Shown here piece by piece: positions 45,173-53,129 of a stretch of 64,000 nucleotides of DNA. The position numbers were made by a program, and so were the translations under genes. Position 1 is the stretch's first letter. Every line of letters begins with the position of its first letter. The notes below the pieces were generated by a model, which was given only the letters and a program-made list of their open reading frames with translations, was not told where the DNA came from and made no database searches. Origin of the DNA: Comamonas kerstersii (GTDB lineage Bacteria; Pseudomonadota; Gammaproteobacteria; Burkholderiales; Burkholderiaceae_C); assembly GCF_008801935.1 (NCBI RefSeq), contig NZ_VZOT01000001.1:248001-312000 (forward strand), in the 5' to 3' direction.

Positions 45173-46165
45173 TCACACCATCAAAATGGTCGACCCTGTC
45201 GTGCGCCGTGCCTCCAATGCCTCGTGAGCCGCACGCACCTCGTCCAGCGCAAAGCGCTGGTCAATATGAATCCTGACCTGACCGCTGCTCACTACGGCAA
45301 ACAGGTCATCTGCCATGGCCTGTGTCGTCGCACGATCATGGGCGTAGACAAACAGGCTGGGACGCGTCACATACAGGCCCTTGGCAGTCAGTGCTGCCAG
45401 AGACACCGGCGGCACGGGCCCCGAGGCATTGCCAAACGAGACCATCAGCCCAAAGCGGCGCAGGCAGGCGATGGAGCCCTCCCAGGTGTCCTTGCCTACG
45501 CTGTCGTAGACCACTTTCACGCCCAGCCCCTGCGTGATCTCCTGCACCCGTGCGGCAAAGTCTTCTGTTCTGTAATTGATAGCGTGTGATGCCCCATTGG
45601 CAAGCGCCAGCTGGCATTTTTCATCACTGCCTGCCGTGGCGATCAGCTGCAGCCCCAGGGCCCTGGCCCACTGGCAGGCAATGAGCCCCACACCACCGGC
45701 GGCGGCATGGAACAGCACATAGTCCCCAGCCTGCAGACCCTGCATAGGCTGGCATTGCTTGAGCAGGTATTGCACCGTCATGCCCTTGAGCATCATGGCA
45801 GCTGCCGTGTCAAAACTGATGTTGTCAGGCAGCCTGCAGACATGGGTGGCCGACATGACGCGGCGTTCGCAATAACTGCCCGGAGGGTTGCATGCATACG
45901 CCACCCGATCTCCTGTTTGAAGATGGGTAACGCCGTCACCTACGGCCTCCACCACGCCCGCAGCTTCCATGCCCAGCTGCAAAGGCAGGGGCAAGCTGTA
46001 CAGGCCGGAGCGCTGGTAGACATCAATAAAATTCAGTCCCACTGCGTGGTGGCGCAACAAGATTTCTCCCGGACCGGGCTGCCCTGCATCTCGCACCACG
46101 AGGTCCATGACCTCGGGGCCGCCGTTGCGCTGTATCTGTACCGCCTTGCTGAGTATCGCTGACAT
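45173..46165 (-). CDS. NADPH:quinone oxidoreductase (zeta-crystallin type)
   Basis: A 330-residue MDR-superfamily quinone reductase without zinc. Family blocks are NFIDVYQRSGLYSLPLPLQLGMEAAGVVEAVG, LLKQCQPMQGLQAGDYVLFHAAAGGVG with the AAGGVG nucleotide loop near residue 155, and DSVGKDTWEGSI. It reduces quinones with NADPH in the cytoplasm. AAGGAGG eight bases before the ATG fixes the start. It is divergent from the EamA gene and reads into the NUDIX gene 17 bases on. Confidence 0.92.
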   Translation of the reverse strand: MSAILSKAVQIQRNGGPEVMDLVVRDAGQPGPGEILLRHHAVGLNFIDVYQRSGLYSLPLPLQLGMEAAGVVEAVGDGVTHLQTGDRVAYACNPPGSYCERRVMSATHVCRLPDNISFDTAAAMMLKGMTVQYLLKQCQPMQGLQAGDYVLFHAAAGGVGLIACQWARALGLQLIATAGSDEKCQLALANGASHAINYRTEDFAARVQEITQGLGVKVVYDSVGKDTWEGSIACLRRFGLMVSFGNASGPVPPVSLAALTAKGLYVTRPSLFVYAHDRATTQAMADDLFAVVSSGQVRIHIDQRFALDEVRAAHEALEARRTTGSTILMV

Positions 46166-46263
46166 ATTTTTTGCCTCCTTATTCTGATGAAACGCTGTCA
46201 CCTGCATCATCGTGCCACGTTTGGACGGCTGTCTGCGATTTGTCTCCGCTACCATTGCCGGCC

Positions 46264-47175
46264 ATGAGTTCCCCTTTGACTATTGGCACGGCTGCCATGT
46301 TGACTTTGGCTCCACTGATGTGGGCTGGCAATGCCATTGTGGGCCGCCTGGTACACGATCTGATTTCCCCCTTCACCCTCAATCTGCTGCGCTGGTGCAT
46401 TGCCTTTGTCATCCTGCTGCCCTGGGGTGGCTATGTACTACGCAAAAACAGTACCATGTGGAAGTGCTGGAAGCAGTACGCCGTCCTCGGCGTGCTGGGC
46501 ATTGGCTGCTACAACGCCCTGCTGTATCTGGCACTCAAGACCTCCTCGGCCATCAACGTGACGCTGGTGGGCTCCAGCATGCCCATATGGATGCTGCTGA
46601 TTGGCCGCATCTGGTTTGGCACGGCCATCAGTGGCCGTCAGGCCGTGGGGGCCCTGCTGTCCGTGCTGGGCGTGGCCGTGGTGCTCAGCCGCGGAGATGT
46701 GAACCAGTTGCTGGGGCTGCATCTGGTGCCGGGGGACTGGTTCATCCTGCTGGCCACCATCGTCTGGTCGTTCTACAGCTGGCTGCTGGCGCGCAGCGGC
46801 CAGACCATGCAGGGGCAGGAAAGCATTCGCAGCAACTGGGTGGGCTTTCTGATGGCCCAGATGCTGTTTGGCATTGCCTGGTCAGCCCTGATTACCGGCG
46901 GAGAGACAGCCGTGGGCGATCTGGTGTTCGTGCCCAGCTGGCAACTGGCTGCTGCCATGCTGTTCATTGTGATTGGCCCGGCCATTCTGGCCTACCGTTT
47001 CTGGGGCGAAGGGGTGCGCCGCGCAGGGCCTGCGACAGCGGGATTTTTTGCGAATCTGATTCCGCTGTTCACCGCCCTGCTTTCCATTCCGGTGCTGGGT
47101 GAGGTGCCACAGCTCTACCATGCGCTGGCCTTTGCGCTGATTGTGGGCGGGATTGTGGTCTCGTCCCGCAAATAA
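46264..47175 (+). CDS. EamA-family (DMT) transporter
   Basis: A 303-residue inner-membrane protein with ten predicted helices in two EamA repeats. The first repeat includes PLMWAGNAIVGRLVHDLISPFTLNLLRW, and the second FWGEGVRRAGPATAGFFANLIPLFTALLS. Such proteins mostly export amino acids or other metabolites. The substrate is not known. The ATG at 46264 starts the first helix. Confidence 0.9.
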   Translation: MSSPLTIGTAAMLTLAPLMWAGNAIVGRLVHDLISPFTLNLLRWCIAFVILLPWGGYVLRKNSTMWKCWKQYAVLGVLGIGCYNALLYLALKTSSAINVTLVGSSMPIWMLLIGRIWFGTAISGRQAVGALLSVLGVAVVLSRGDVNQLLGLHLVPGDWFILLATIVWSFYSWLLARSGQTMQGQESIRSNWVGFLMAQMLFGIAWSALITGGETAVGDLVFVPSWQLAAAMLFIVIGPAILAYRFWGEGVRRAGPATAGFFANLIPLFTALLSIPVLGEVPQLYHALAFALIVGGIVVSSRK

Positions 47176-47200
47176 GGCAGGCGGCAATCACAGTGCAACA

Positions 47201-47226
47201 AAAAAGCAGCTTTTCAGCTGCTTTTT
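47201..47226. terminator. Bidirectional terminator
   Basis: AAAAGCAGCT and AGCTGCTTTT (47202-47225) form a 10-bp stem over a four-base loop, between the convergent EamA and SDR genes. Confidence 0.9.
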
Positions 47227-47246
47227 CTGTGTGTCCGGGCAGCGCC

Positions 47247-48044
47247 TCAGAAAGTGCCAGCGTACAGGCCACCGTCAGGCAGGATGTTCTGCCCCGTCAT
47301 ATAGCCTGCCTGCTGGCTGCACAGGAAAGCACAGATGGCACCGAACTCATCGGGCGTGCCAAAGCGCCTGGCCGGAATCTGCGCAGACTGTGTCTTGCGG
47401 ATGTCCTCCAGCTCCTTGCCACTCTTGGCGGCAGCCGCCTTGAAGGTGGTGGCCAGACGGTCGGTATCGAACTTGCCAGGCAGCAGGTTGTTGATGGTCA
47501 CGCCCTTGGCGGCAATGCCAGAGCGCGCCAGACCGGCCACAAAGCCTGTCAGCCCTGTACGCGCGCCATTGGACAGCCCCAGAATGTCGATCGGCGCCTT
47601 CACCGCGCTGGAGGTGATGTTGACGATGCGGCCAAAGCCACGCGCGGCCATGCCATCCACGGTGGCCTTGATCAGCTCAATCGGCGTGAGCATGTTGGCA
47701 TCCACGGCCTTGATCCAGTCGGCACGCTCCCAGTCACGGAAGTCGCCGGGTGGCGGGCCGCCCGCATTGGTCACCACAATGTCAAAGTCCTTGCCGGGGC
47801 CTCCGGGTACGCTGAACACGGCGGCGCGGCCTTCTGGCTGCGTGATGTCGCAGGCCACAGTCAGCACCTGTACGCTGGTGTTCAACGCCTGCAGCTGCTC
47901 GGCCGCAGCCTGCAGGGCTTCTGCACCACGGGCGTTGATCACCACATTCACACCTTCCTGCACCAGCGCCTTGGCACAGCCAAAGCCCAGGCCCTTGCTC
48001 GCGCCGCAGACCAGCGCCCATTTGCCTGCAATTCCCAGATCCAT
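47247..48044 (-). CDS. SDR family protein with altered catalytic motif
   Basis: A 265-residue short-chain dehydrogenase/reductase fold, similar to 3-oxoacyl-ACP reductases. The cofactor loop GASKGLG is at 14-20, TNAGG at 92-96, and the catalytic serine block ITSSAV at 143-148. The YxxxK pair that drives hydride transfer is missing: the motif reads LSNGARTG, with Ser158 and Arg162 in place of Tyr and Lys. The C-terminus ILPDGGLYAGTF is normal. GAGGAG precedes the ATG. It may be an inactive or mechanistically different branch. Confidence 0.88.
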   Translation of the reverse strand: MDLGIAGKWALVCGASKGLGFGCAKALVQEGVNVVINARGAEALQAAAEQLQALNTSVQVLTVACDITQPEGRAAVFSVPGGPGKDFDIVVTNAGGPPPGDFRDWERADWIKAVDANMLTPIELIKATVDGMAARGFGRIVNITSSAVKAPIDILGLSNGARTGLTGFVAGLARSGIAAKGVTINNLLPGKFDTDRLATTFKAAAAKSGKELEDIRKTQSAQIPARRFGTPDEFGAICAFLCSQQAGYMTGQNILPDGGLYAGTF

Positions 48045-48074
48045 TGCTTATCTCCTCTTTGTACTTGCTAGCGT

Positions 48075-49010
48075 CTACCTGACAGCGCCTGGCTTCTTGG
48101 CCCAGCGCGTAAACACAAAAATGCCCACCATGACCAGGCTGGTGCCTGCAACCATCCAGACATTCAGCTGCTCATCGAGCAGCCACACGCCCATCAAGAT
48201 GGTGGACAGCGGGCCAATCATGCCGGTCTGCGCTGTCATGCCGGGGCCGATGCGCTCAATCGCCATCATGACCATGAGCACCGGCGCTACCGTGCAGGCC
48301 GTGGAATTGAGCACGGACAGCCACAGCACCTCGGGCGCCACTGCCATGGCCGAGATGGGATGGGTCAGCAAAAACTGTGCAATGCAGAAAAAGCAGGCCA
48401 CGCTGGAGGCCAGACCCACCAGCCGCAGCGAGCCCAGGCGCTTGACCATCTCGCCGCTGTAGACCATGTAGATGGCATAGCTCACGGCACTGGCAAACAC
48501 CAGCAGCGTGCCCCAGATGGCATCACTGCCCTGCGCGCCCACCTCATGCCCAAAGACCAGCAGCACGCCGCAATAGCTCAGCAGCATGCCGACAAACTGC
48601 ATCCAGGTAATGCCGCGCTTGTAGACCACCCAGCCAAAGAGCACGACCAGGGTGGGGTTGAGGTAGAGAATCAGCCGCTCCAGCGCCGCTGTGATGTAGG
48701 CCAGCCCGGCAAAGTCCAGATAGCTGGCCAGGTAGTAGCCACTAAAGCCCAGCCCCAGCACGCCCAGCCAGTCCTTGCGTGTGAGTGCTGCCTGCCCGCG
48801 CCCGGCCCACCATGCCATGAGCAAAAAGATGGGCAGCGCAAACAGCATGCGGTACATGAGCAGCGTGACCGCATCCACCCCATAGCGATAGGCCAGCTTA
48901 ACGATGATGGCCTTGCCACTGAAGGCAATCGCCCCCAGCACCGCCAGCGTCAGGCCTAGCGCTACCCCTTTAGGAGCTTTTTGCGCTGGTGGATTCTGGA
49001 TTTCAGACAC
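48075..49010 (-). CDS. EamA-family (DMT) transporter
   Basis: A second EamA protein of 311 residues and ten predicted helices, with LAVLGAIAFSGKAIIVKLAYRYGVD at the start and ALERLILYLNPTLVVLFGWVVYKR at the end of the first half. It is not closely similar to the EamA protein at 46.3-47.2 kb. The start is a GTG at 49010 without a clear binding site. It lies 30 bases upstream of the SDR gene on the same strand. Confidence 0.88.
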   Translation of the reverse strand: MSEIQNPPAQKAPKGVALGLTLAVLGAIAFSGKAIIVKLAYRYGVDAVTLLMYRMLFALPIFLLMAWWAGRGQAALTRKDWLGVLGLGFSGYYLASYLDFAGLAYITAALERLILYLNPTLVVLFGWVVYKRGITWMQFVGMLLSYCGVLLVFGHEVGAQGSDAIWGTLLVFASAVSYAIYMVYSGEMVKRLGSLRLVGLASSVACFFCIAQFLLTHPISAMAVAPEVLWLSVLNSTACTVAPVLMVMMAIERIGPGMTAQTGMIGPLSTILMGVWLLDEQLNVWMVAGTSLVMVGIFVFTRWAKKPGAVR

Positions 49011-49035
49011 TTTTATATTGCAAACCTAGATAAAT

Positions 49036-49060
49036 CAAACGCAAGGCGCTATTGTTTTAA
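49036..49060. repeat. Solo right arm of the 76-bp palindrome
   Basis: CAAACGCAAGGCGCTATTGTTTTA resembles the right end of copy 4 (ACAAGCGCAAGCAGCTATTGTTTTA) at most positions. No left arm is present at the expected distance. Confidence 0.5.
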
Positions 49061-49068
49061 AGAATCAC

Positions 49069-50382
49069 TCAGTGCTTGCCGCCAAACAGCTTGTGATGCA
49101 GGCGGCGCAGCGACCACCAGACACTGAAAGCCACCACGGGAATGGCCACAGCCGCCGTGATCTCAGGCGAGAGCGGCCAGCCCAGCTTCTGCGCGCCCTT
49201 GCTCAGATAAGTAATCAGCCCCGTGATGTAGTAGGTGATGGCCGCTACAGACAGTCCTTCCACCGTGGACTGCAGCTTCAGCTGCGTGCCCTGGCGGTCA
49301 TTCATGGTCGCCAGAATTTCCTGGTTGCTTTGCTGCTGCTCGATTTCCACACGCGTGCGCAGCAGATTGCTCACCCGCGAGACACGCTGCGACAAGGCAT
49401 TCTGGCGGTGCACAGCCCACTCGCAGGTACTGCGTGCGGGCGAGAGGCGCCGCTCCATGAACTCCTGAATCGTCAGCAGGCCAGACAGGCGCTCTTCGCG
49501 CAAGTCCTGAATGCGCTTGTCCACCAGCTCAAAGTAGGCCTTGCTGGCAGAAAAGCGCGAATGGGTGGCGGCATATTCACTCTCCACCTGCCCCGCCAGC
49601 CGCGTCAGGTGGTCCAGCAGCGCAGGCTCGGCATCGCGATCCGCCTCGCGGATGGCATTGGCCAGCTCAGCCAGTTCTTTTTCTGCAGCGCCCAGCACAC
49701 TGGCGGCCTTGCGCGCAGCAGGCAGGCCCAGCAAGGCAGCCATGCGGTAGGTTTCAATCTCCAGCAGGCGCTGCACCAGACGGCCCATACGGCGTGCGCT
49801 GATGCTGTCTGAAGGCTTGACCAGCATGCGCGAATAGCCATCGGCATGGATGGCAAAGTCGGTGCAGACCTCGGTATGCCCCGCATGCACGGCCGCGCCC
49901 GCCAGCGTGTCTGCATTGAGCATTTGCTGCACCAGATGCTTCATGCCCTTGCCTTCGCACTGCGCATCCTTGACGATCCACAGGTGAATGCTGCTCAGGC
50001 ACTCGCCAGGCAGGTTGCGGAGCCACTGCTGCGGCACCTCTTCCATGGCTGTGAGCGGTGCACGCGTATCCAGCGGCGCATCGGCAGGCAGTGGCACCAT
50101 GAAGGTCCAGCTGACAAACTCGGTATGCAGCTCCCAACGCAGGCGAAAAGTGCCCAGATCTACACGCAGGTGCGTGCAGTCTGCATCCGGTCCCGTGCAG
50201 TGGTGGTCGTGCAGCAAGGCAGCCAGATGCGCACGACTGGCCTCACGCTGCGCCGGGTCTGCCAGCATCACCACATGGGCAATGGCGGCCGGGCCTTCAA
50301 TGGCTTCGGCAGGCCGGGCATGGACTTCGTTGTGCAGCAGCGCACGCAGGGGGTGCTGTTGGGGATGCGAAAGAACGGGCAT
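49069..50382 (-). CDS. DUF3422 family membrane protein
   Basis: A 437-residue protein. The N-terminal block HPLRALLHNEVHARP and FVSWTFMVPLPADAP identify DUF3422. A long helical, coiled-coil middle (residues about 225-380, with VQRLLEIETYRMAALL) leads to two C-terminal membrane segments (SVAAITYYITGLITYLS and ITAAVAIPVVAFSVWWSL). The family's function is unknown. I chose the ATG at 50382 nearest to the conserved block; 50424 is an alternative. Confidence 0.85.
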   Translation of the reverse strand: MPVLSHPQQHPLRALLHNEVHARPAEAIEGPAAIAHVVMLADPAQREASRAHLAALLHDHHCTGPDADCTHLRVDLGTFRLRWELHTEFVSWTFMVPLPADAPLDTRAPLTAMEEVPQQWLRNLPGECLSSIHLWIVKDAQCEGKGMKHLVQQMLNADTLAGAAVHAGHTEVCTDFAIHADGYSRMLVKPSDSISARRMGRLVQRLLEIETYRMAALLGLPAARKAASVLGAAEKELAELANAIREADRDAEPALLDHLTRLAGQVESEYAATHSRFSASKAYFELVDKRIQDLREERLSGLLTIQEFMERRLSPARSTCEWAVHRQNALSQRVSRVSNLLRTRVEIEQQQSNQEILATMNDRQGTQLKLQSTVEGLSVAAITYYITGLITYLSKGAQKLGWPLSPEITAAVAIPVVAFSVWWSLRRLHHKLFGGKH

Positions 50383-50479
50383 AAGCGGAGAAAAACGATC
50401 AGCACATATTGTGCGGCGAACCATGACTGCCCCGCTCCACACGATTGCAGTAGCCCCATATCGCCATCATGGGCACATG

Positions 50480-50503
50480 AAAAAGCCCCGCCGTGGCGGG
50501 GCT
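50480..50503 (-). terminator. Terminator left from a chemoreceptor gene
   Basis: AGCCCCGCC and GGCGGGGCT (50484-50503) form a 9-bp stem, and AAAA on its left gives a T-run on the minus strand. It lies right after the chemoreceptor relic. Confidence 0.85.
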
Positions 50504-50525
50504 CAGTCACTGTGCGGGAGCAGGC

Positions 50526-50546
50526 TTAGAAAGCTTCCCACTCATC
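50526..50546 (-). pseudogene. 3' end of a destroyed methyl-accepting chemotaxis protein gene
   Basis: On the minus strand these bases encode D-E-W-E-A-F and a stop, the xWxxF tail that binds CheR/CheB at the C-terminus of chemoreceptors. The chemoreceptor at 62.2 kb ends D-D-W-E-S-F with similar DNA. Only these codons and the terminator remain; directly upstream, insertion-sequence-like DNA begins. Confidence 0.6.
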
Positions 50547-50548
50547 GT

Positions 50549-50566
50549 GGCTTTGTTGCATAAATG
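50549..50566. mobile_element. Insertion-sequence end, IS5/IS903-like
   Basis: GGCTTTGTTGCATAAATG is close to the terminal inverted repeat of IS903-group (IS5 family) elements, which begin GGCTTTGTTGAATAAATC. It starts three bases after the chemoreceptor tail. No matching second end or intact transposase is found in the window. Confidence 0.45.
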
Positions 50567-50592
50567 CTCGGCGAACAGCTTGTACGCTCAGG

Positions 50593-50730
50593 CTATGAGC
50601 GGATCGACGCTTTTCCTGTCCTTTGCAAAGCTTGCTCAATCCAAGAACGATCAATGAAAGCAGCCAATTGATCAAGCTGATCTGGCGCTTGAGAGAGACA
50701 TTGGCGCAATGCGCCTGAGAGAACACCCAT
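50593..50730 (-). pseudogene. N-terminal fragment of an IS4-family transposase
   Basis: An ATG at 50730 opens 45 codons ending in TAG. The encoded text includes LDQLAAFIDRSWIEQALQ and then RTGKASIR, a good match to the N-terminal domain of IS4-family transposases (usually IDxxWIEEALxATGxAxIRxRRLP). The catalytic DDE domain is absent, so this is a dead remnant. It lies between the IS5-like end and the tctA terminator. Confidence 0.6.
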
Positions 50731-50736
50731 CAATGA

Positions 50737-50766
50737 AAAAGGCAACGTGTAAACACGTTGCCTTTT
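50737..50766 (-). terminator. Terminator of tctBA
   Basis: AAAAGGCAACGTG (50737-50749) and CACGTTGCCTTTT (50754-50766), a perfect 13-bp stem with a four-base loop, can act both ways. Bases 50767-50849 hold no gene. Confidence 0.92.
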
Positions 50767-50849
50767 AGCGCATTTAGAGGCTGCTGAACCTTAACTGACT
50801 GGCATTAGCCTCGAAAGGCGCCTTTTCTGGGAAATGCCGGGAAGAGAAA

Positions 50850-52361
50850 TTAATCTTCCACAAACGCTTCTTCACGCTTGTTCTTCACTGCGGGCAGACA
50901 CACGATCACCAGCAGGATCACGGACAGCACCAGCATGGTGGCAGAGATTGGACGTGTCACGAACACGCTCCAGTCACCACGCGACAGCAGCAGCGCACGG
51001 CGCAGGTTTTCTTCCATCATGGGGCCCAGGATGAAGCCCAGCAGCAGGGGCGCAGGTTCTGTGCCCAGCTTGTAGAAAATGTAGCCAATGAAACCGAAGA
51101 TACCCACCATCCACACGTCGAACTCAGAGTTCTTGGTGCCGTACACACCCACCGCGCAGAACAGCACGATGGCAGGGAACAGCCAGCGGTAAGGCACAGA
51201 CAGCAGCTTGATCCACATGCCGATCATGGGCAGGTTCAGAATGATCAGCATCGCGTTACCCAGCCACATGGAGGCGATCAGGCCCCAGAACAGCTCGGGG
51301 TTGCTGGTCATCACCTGAGGACCAGGCTGGATGTTGTGGATGGTCATCGCACCCACCATCAGCGCCATCACAGCGTTAGGAGGAATACCCAGGGTCAGCA
51401 GAGGAATAAAGGAAGTCTGAGAGCCAGCGTTGTTGGCAGACTCAGGTGCTGTCACACCACGGATATTGCCTTGACCGAAAGGCACTTCACCAGGACGCAG
51501 CTTGGTCTTCTTCTCGATGGTGTAGGAAGCAAAAGCCGACAGCATGGCGCCACCGCCTGGCAGGATACCCAGTGCCGAACCCAGCGCCGTACCACGCACC
51601 ATGGCGGGGAACATCAGCTTGAAGTCTTGCGCGGTAGGCATCAGCCCCTTGACCTTGGCGGTGAAGATTTCACGCTGGTCATCTGGCTTGGACAGGTTGG
51701 CAATGATTTCACCGTAGCCAAACACACCCATGGCGATCACGACGAAGTCGATACCGTCGGTCAGTTCAGGAATGTCAAAGCTGTAGCGTGCCACGCCGGA
51801 GTTCACGTCCGTGCCGATCATGCCGAACAGCAGACCCAGCACGATCATGCCAATGGCCTTGAGCAGCGAGCCGGAAGCCAGCACCACAGCACCGATCAGA
51901 CCCAGCACCATCAGCGAGAAGTACTCGGCAGGGCCGAACATGAAGGCAACTTCAGTCAGCGGGGGAGCAAAGGCAGCCAGGATCACGGTGCCCACGCAGC
52001 CAGCGAAGAAGGAGCCAATACCAGCAGCCGCCAGCGCAGGGCCTGCACGGCCCTTGCGTGCCATCTGGTAGCCGTCAATCATGGTCACCACAGAGGACGA
52101 CTCACCGGGCAGGTTCACCAAGATAGCGGTGGTAGAGCCACCGTACTGGGCGCCGTAGTAAATACCGGCCAGCATGATCAGTGCTGCCACGGGTGGCAGC
52201 GAGTAGGTGGCGGGCAGCAGCATGGCGATGGTCGCCACTGGACCCAGGCCAGGCAAGATACCGATCAGCGTACCCAGGATACAGCCGATCAAGCAATACA
52301 TCAGGTTCTGGGCCGTGAAGGCGACCCCGAAGCCCATCGACAAGTGTTCAATCAATTCCAC
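50850..52361 (-). CDS. tctA: Tripartite tricarboxylate transporter, large permease TctA
   Basis: A 503-residue inner-membrane protein, the large permease of a TTT uptake system for citrate or related carboxylates. The glycine-rich motif GILPGLGPVATIAMLLP is near residue 35 and its second-half counterpart LGILPGGGAMLSAFASY near 265. About eleven to twelve helices. The start is GTG at 52361 with GGAG upstream. The TctC binding protein that delivers the substrate is not encoded next to it; this family often recruits unlinked TctC (Bug) proteins. Confidence 0.94.
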   Translation of the reverse strand: MELIEHLSMGFGVAFTAQNLMYCLIGCILGTLIGILPGLGPVATIAMLLPATYSLPPVAALIMLAGIYYGAQYGGSTTAILVNLPGESSSVVTMIDGYQMARKGRAGPALAAAGIGSFFAGCVGTVILAAFAPPLTEVAFMFGPAEYFSLMVLGLIGAVVLASGSLLKAIGMIVLGLLFGMIGTDVNSGVARYSFDIPELTDGIDFVVIAMGVFGYGEIIANLSKPDDQREIFTAKVKGLMPTAQDFKLMFPAMVRGTALGSALGILPGGGAMLSAFASYTIEKKTKLRPGEVPFGQGNIRGVTAPESANNAGSQTSFIPLLTLGIPPNAVMALMVGAMTIHNIQPGPQVMTSNPELFWGLIASMWLGNAMLIILNLPMIGMWIKLLSVPYRWLFPAIVLFCAVGVYGTKNSEFDVWMVGIFGFIGYIFYKLGTEPAPLLLGFILGPMMEENLRRALLLSRGDWSVFVTRPISATMLVLSVILLVIVCLPAVKNKREEAFVED

Positions 52362-52382
52362 GATGCAAATCTCCAGGGGGCA

Positions 52383-52871
52383 TTAACCGACGATGAAGGA
52401 AGGCCAGACAGGGAACTGCAGGCTCAGCGCCCACACGAACACCGCATAGCTACCCGCGGCCAGAATGGTTGCGAGCACCAGGGTTTCCTTGATCTCCACT
52501 TCCTTGCGCGCAAAGCTGGCAATGATCACCAGACCATAAATTGCCACGATCAGGCCAAAGCTGGGAATGCCGATGGCAGGAATGCCAACCAGCAAAATAC
52601 CGAAGGCAAAGTTCGCACCCAGAATGAAGGCAATCTGGCGCCATGCCCACTTACCGATAGGGTCACCATCAGCCGGACCACTGAGTGTTGACTTGAACGA
52701 AATTGCCAGACCGATGATGGCCAGCAAGATGCCCAGAATCATGGGGAAGTAGCCAGGGCCCATGCGCGCGCCGGTACCAATGCTGTACTCCGTCGCGCCA
52801 ATGGCAAAGCCAGCGCCCACGACCGTGTACATCAGGCCAGCGAAAAAGTCTTTTTGACTCTTGATTTTCAC
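52383..52871 (-). CDS. tctB: Tripartite tricarboxylate transporter, small permease TctB
   Basis: A 162-residue membrane protein with four helices, the small permease of the same TTT system. GTGARMGPGYFPMILGILLAIIGL is the family signature (MGPGYFP). The GTG at 52871 is chosen because AGGAG lies eight bases before it. It precedes tctA by 21 bases. Confidence 0.92.
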   Translation of the reverse strand: MKIKSQKDFFAGLMYTVVGAGFAIGATEYSIGTGARMGPGYFPMILGILLAIIGLAISFKSTLSGPADGDPIGKWAWRQIAFILGANFAFGILLVGIPAIGIPSFGLIVAIYGLVIIASFARKEVEIKETLVLATILAAGSYAVFVWALSLQFPVWPSFIVG

Positions 52872-53016
52872 GAAAACGTCTCCTGCAAGGGATTCACGAC
52901 CTGTGGATTCAGTAAGCAAAGTGAAGTGGAATTCATGTGGGTTCCACCTACGGAATAACCGACATAAACCGCGAATTTGCGGGATTTTTTACGCGTTTCC
53001 CCTAGGAAAATGCAAG

Positions 53017-53030
53017 TGCAAGTACTTGCA
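53017..53030. promoter_or_regulatory. Perfect 14-bp palindrome, possible operator of tctBA
   Basis: TGCAAGTACTTGCA reads the same on both strands, with a further TGCAAG half-site directly beside it (53011-53016). It lies about 145 bases before the tctB start in the 258-base gap to the GspE-type gene, a good place for a repressor or activator. The regulator is unknown. Confidence 0.45.
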
Positions 53031-53129
53031 AACATAAAAATACAGCCTGTGGATGCCTTTGGTACAACTGTCACTGGTTCCGCTATCTCAGCGACAAGGC
53101 TTACGCTTTTTTCATTGAGTGATGATTGC

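Noticed and set aside
50526-50726. 66-codon minus-strand frame in the tctA-DUF3422 interval as a gene
   Set aside because: It joins the chemoreceptor tail and an out-of-frame reading of the transposase fragment; a chimera of relics.
50814-50825. AAAGGCGCCTTT as a tctA terminator
   Set aside because: A perfect palindrome with no loop cannot form a good RNA hairpin; the stem at 50737-50766 is far better.
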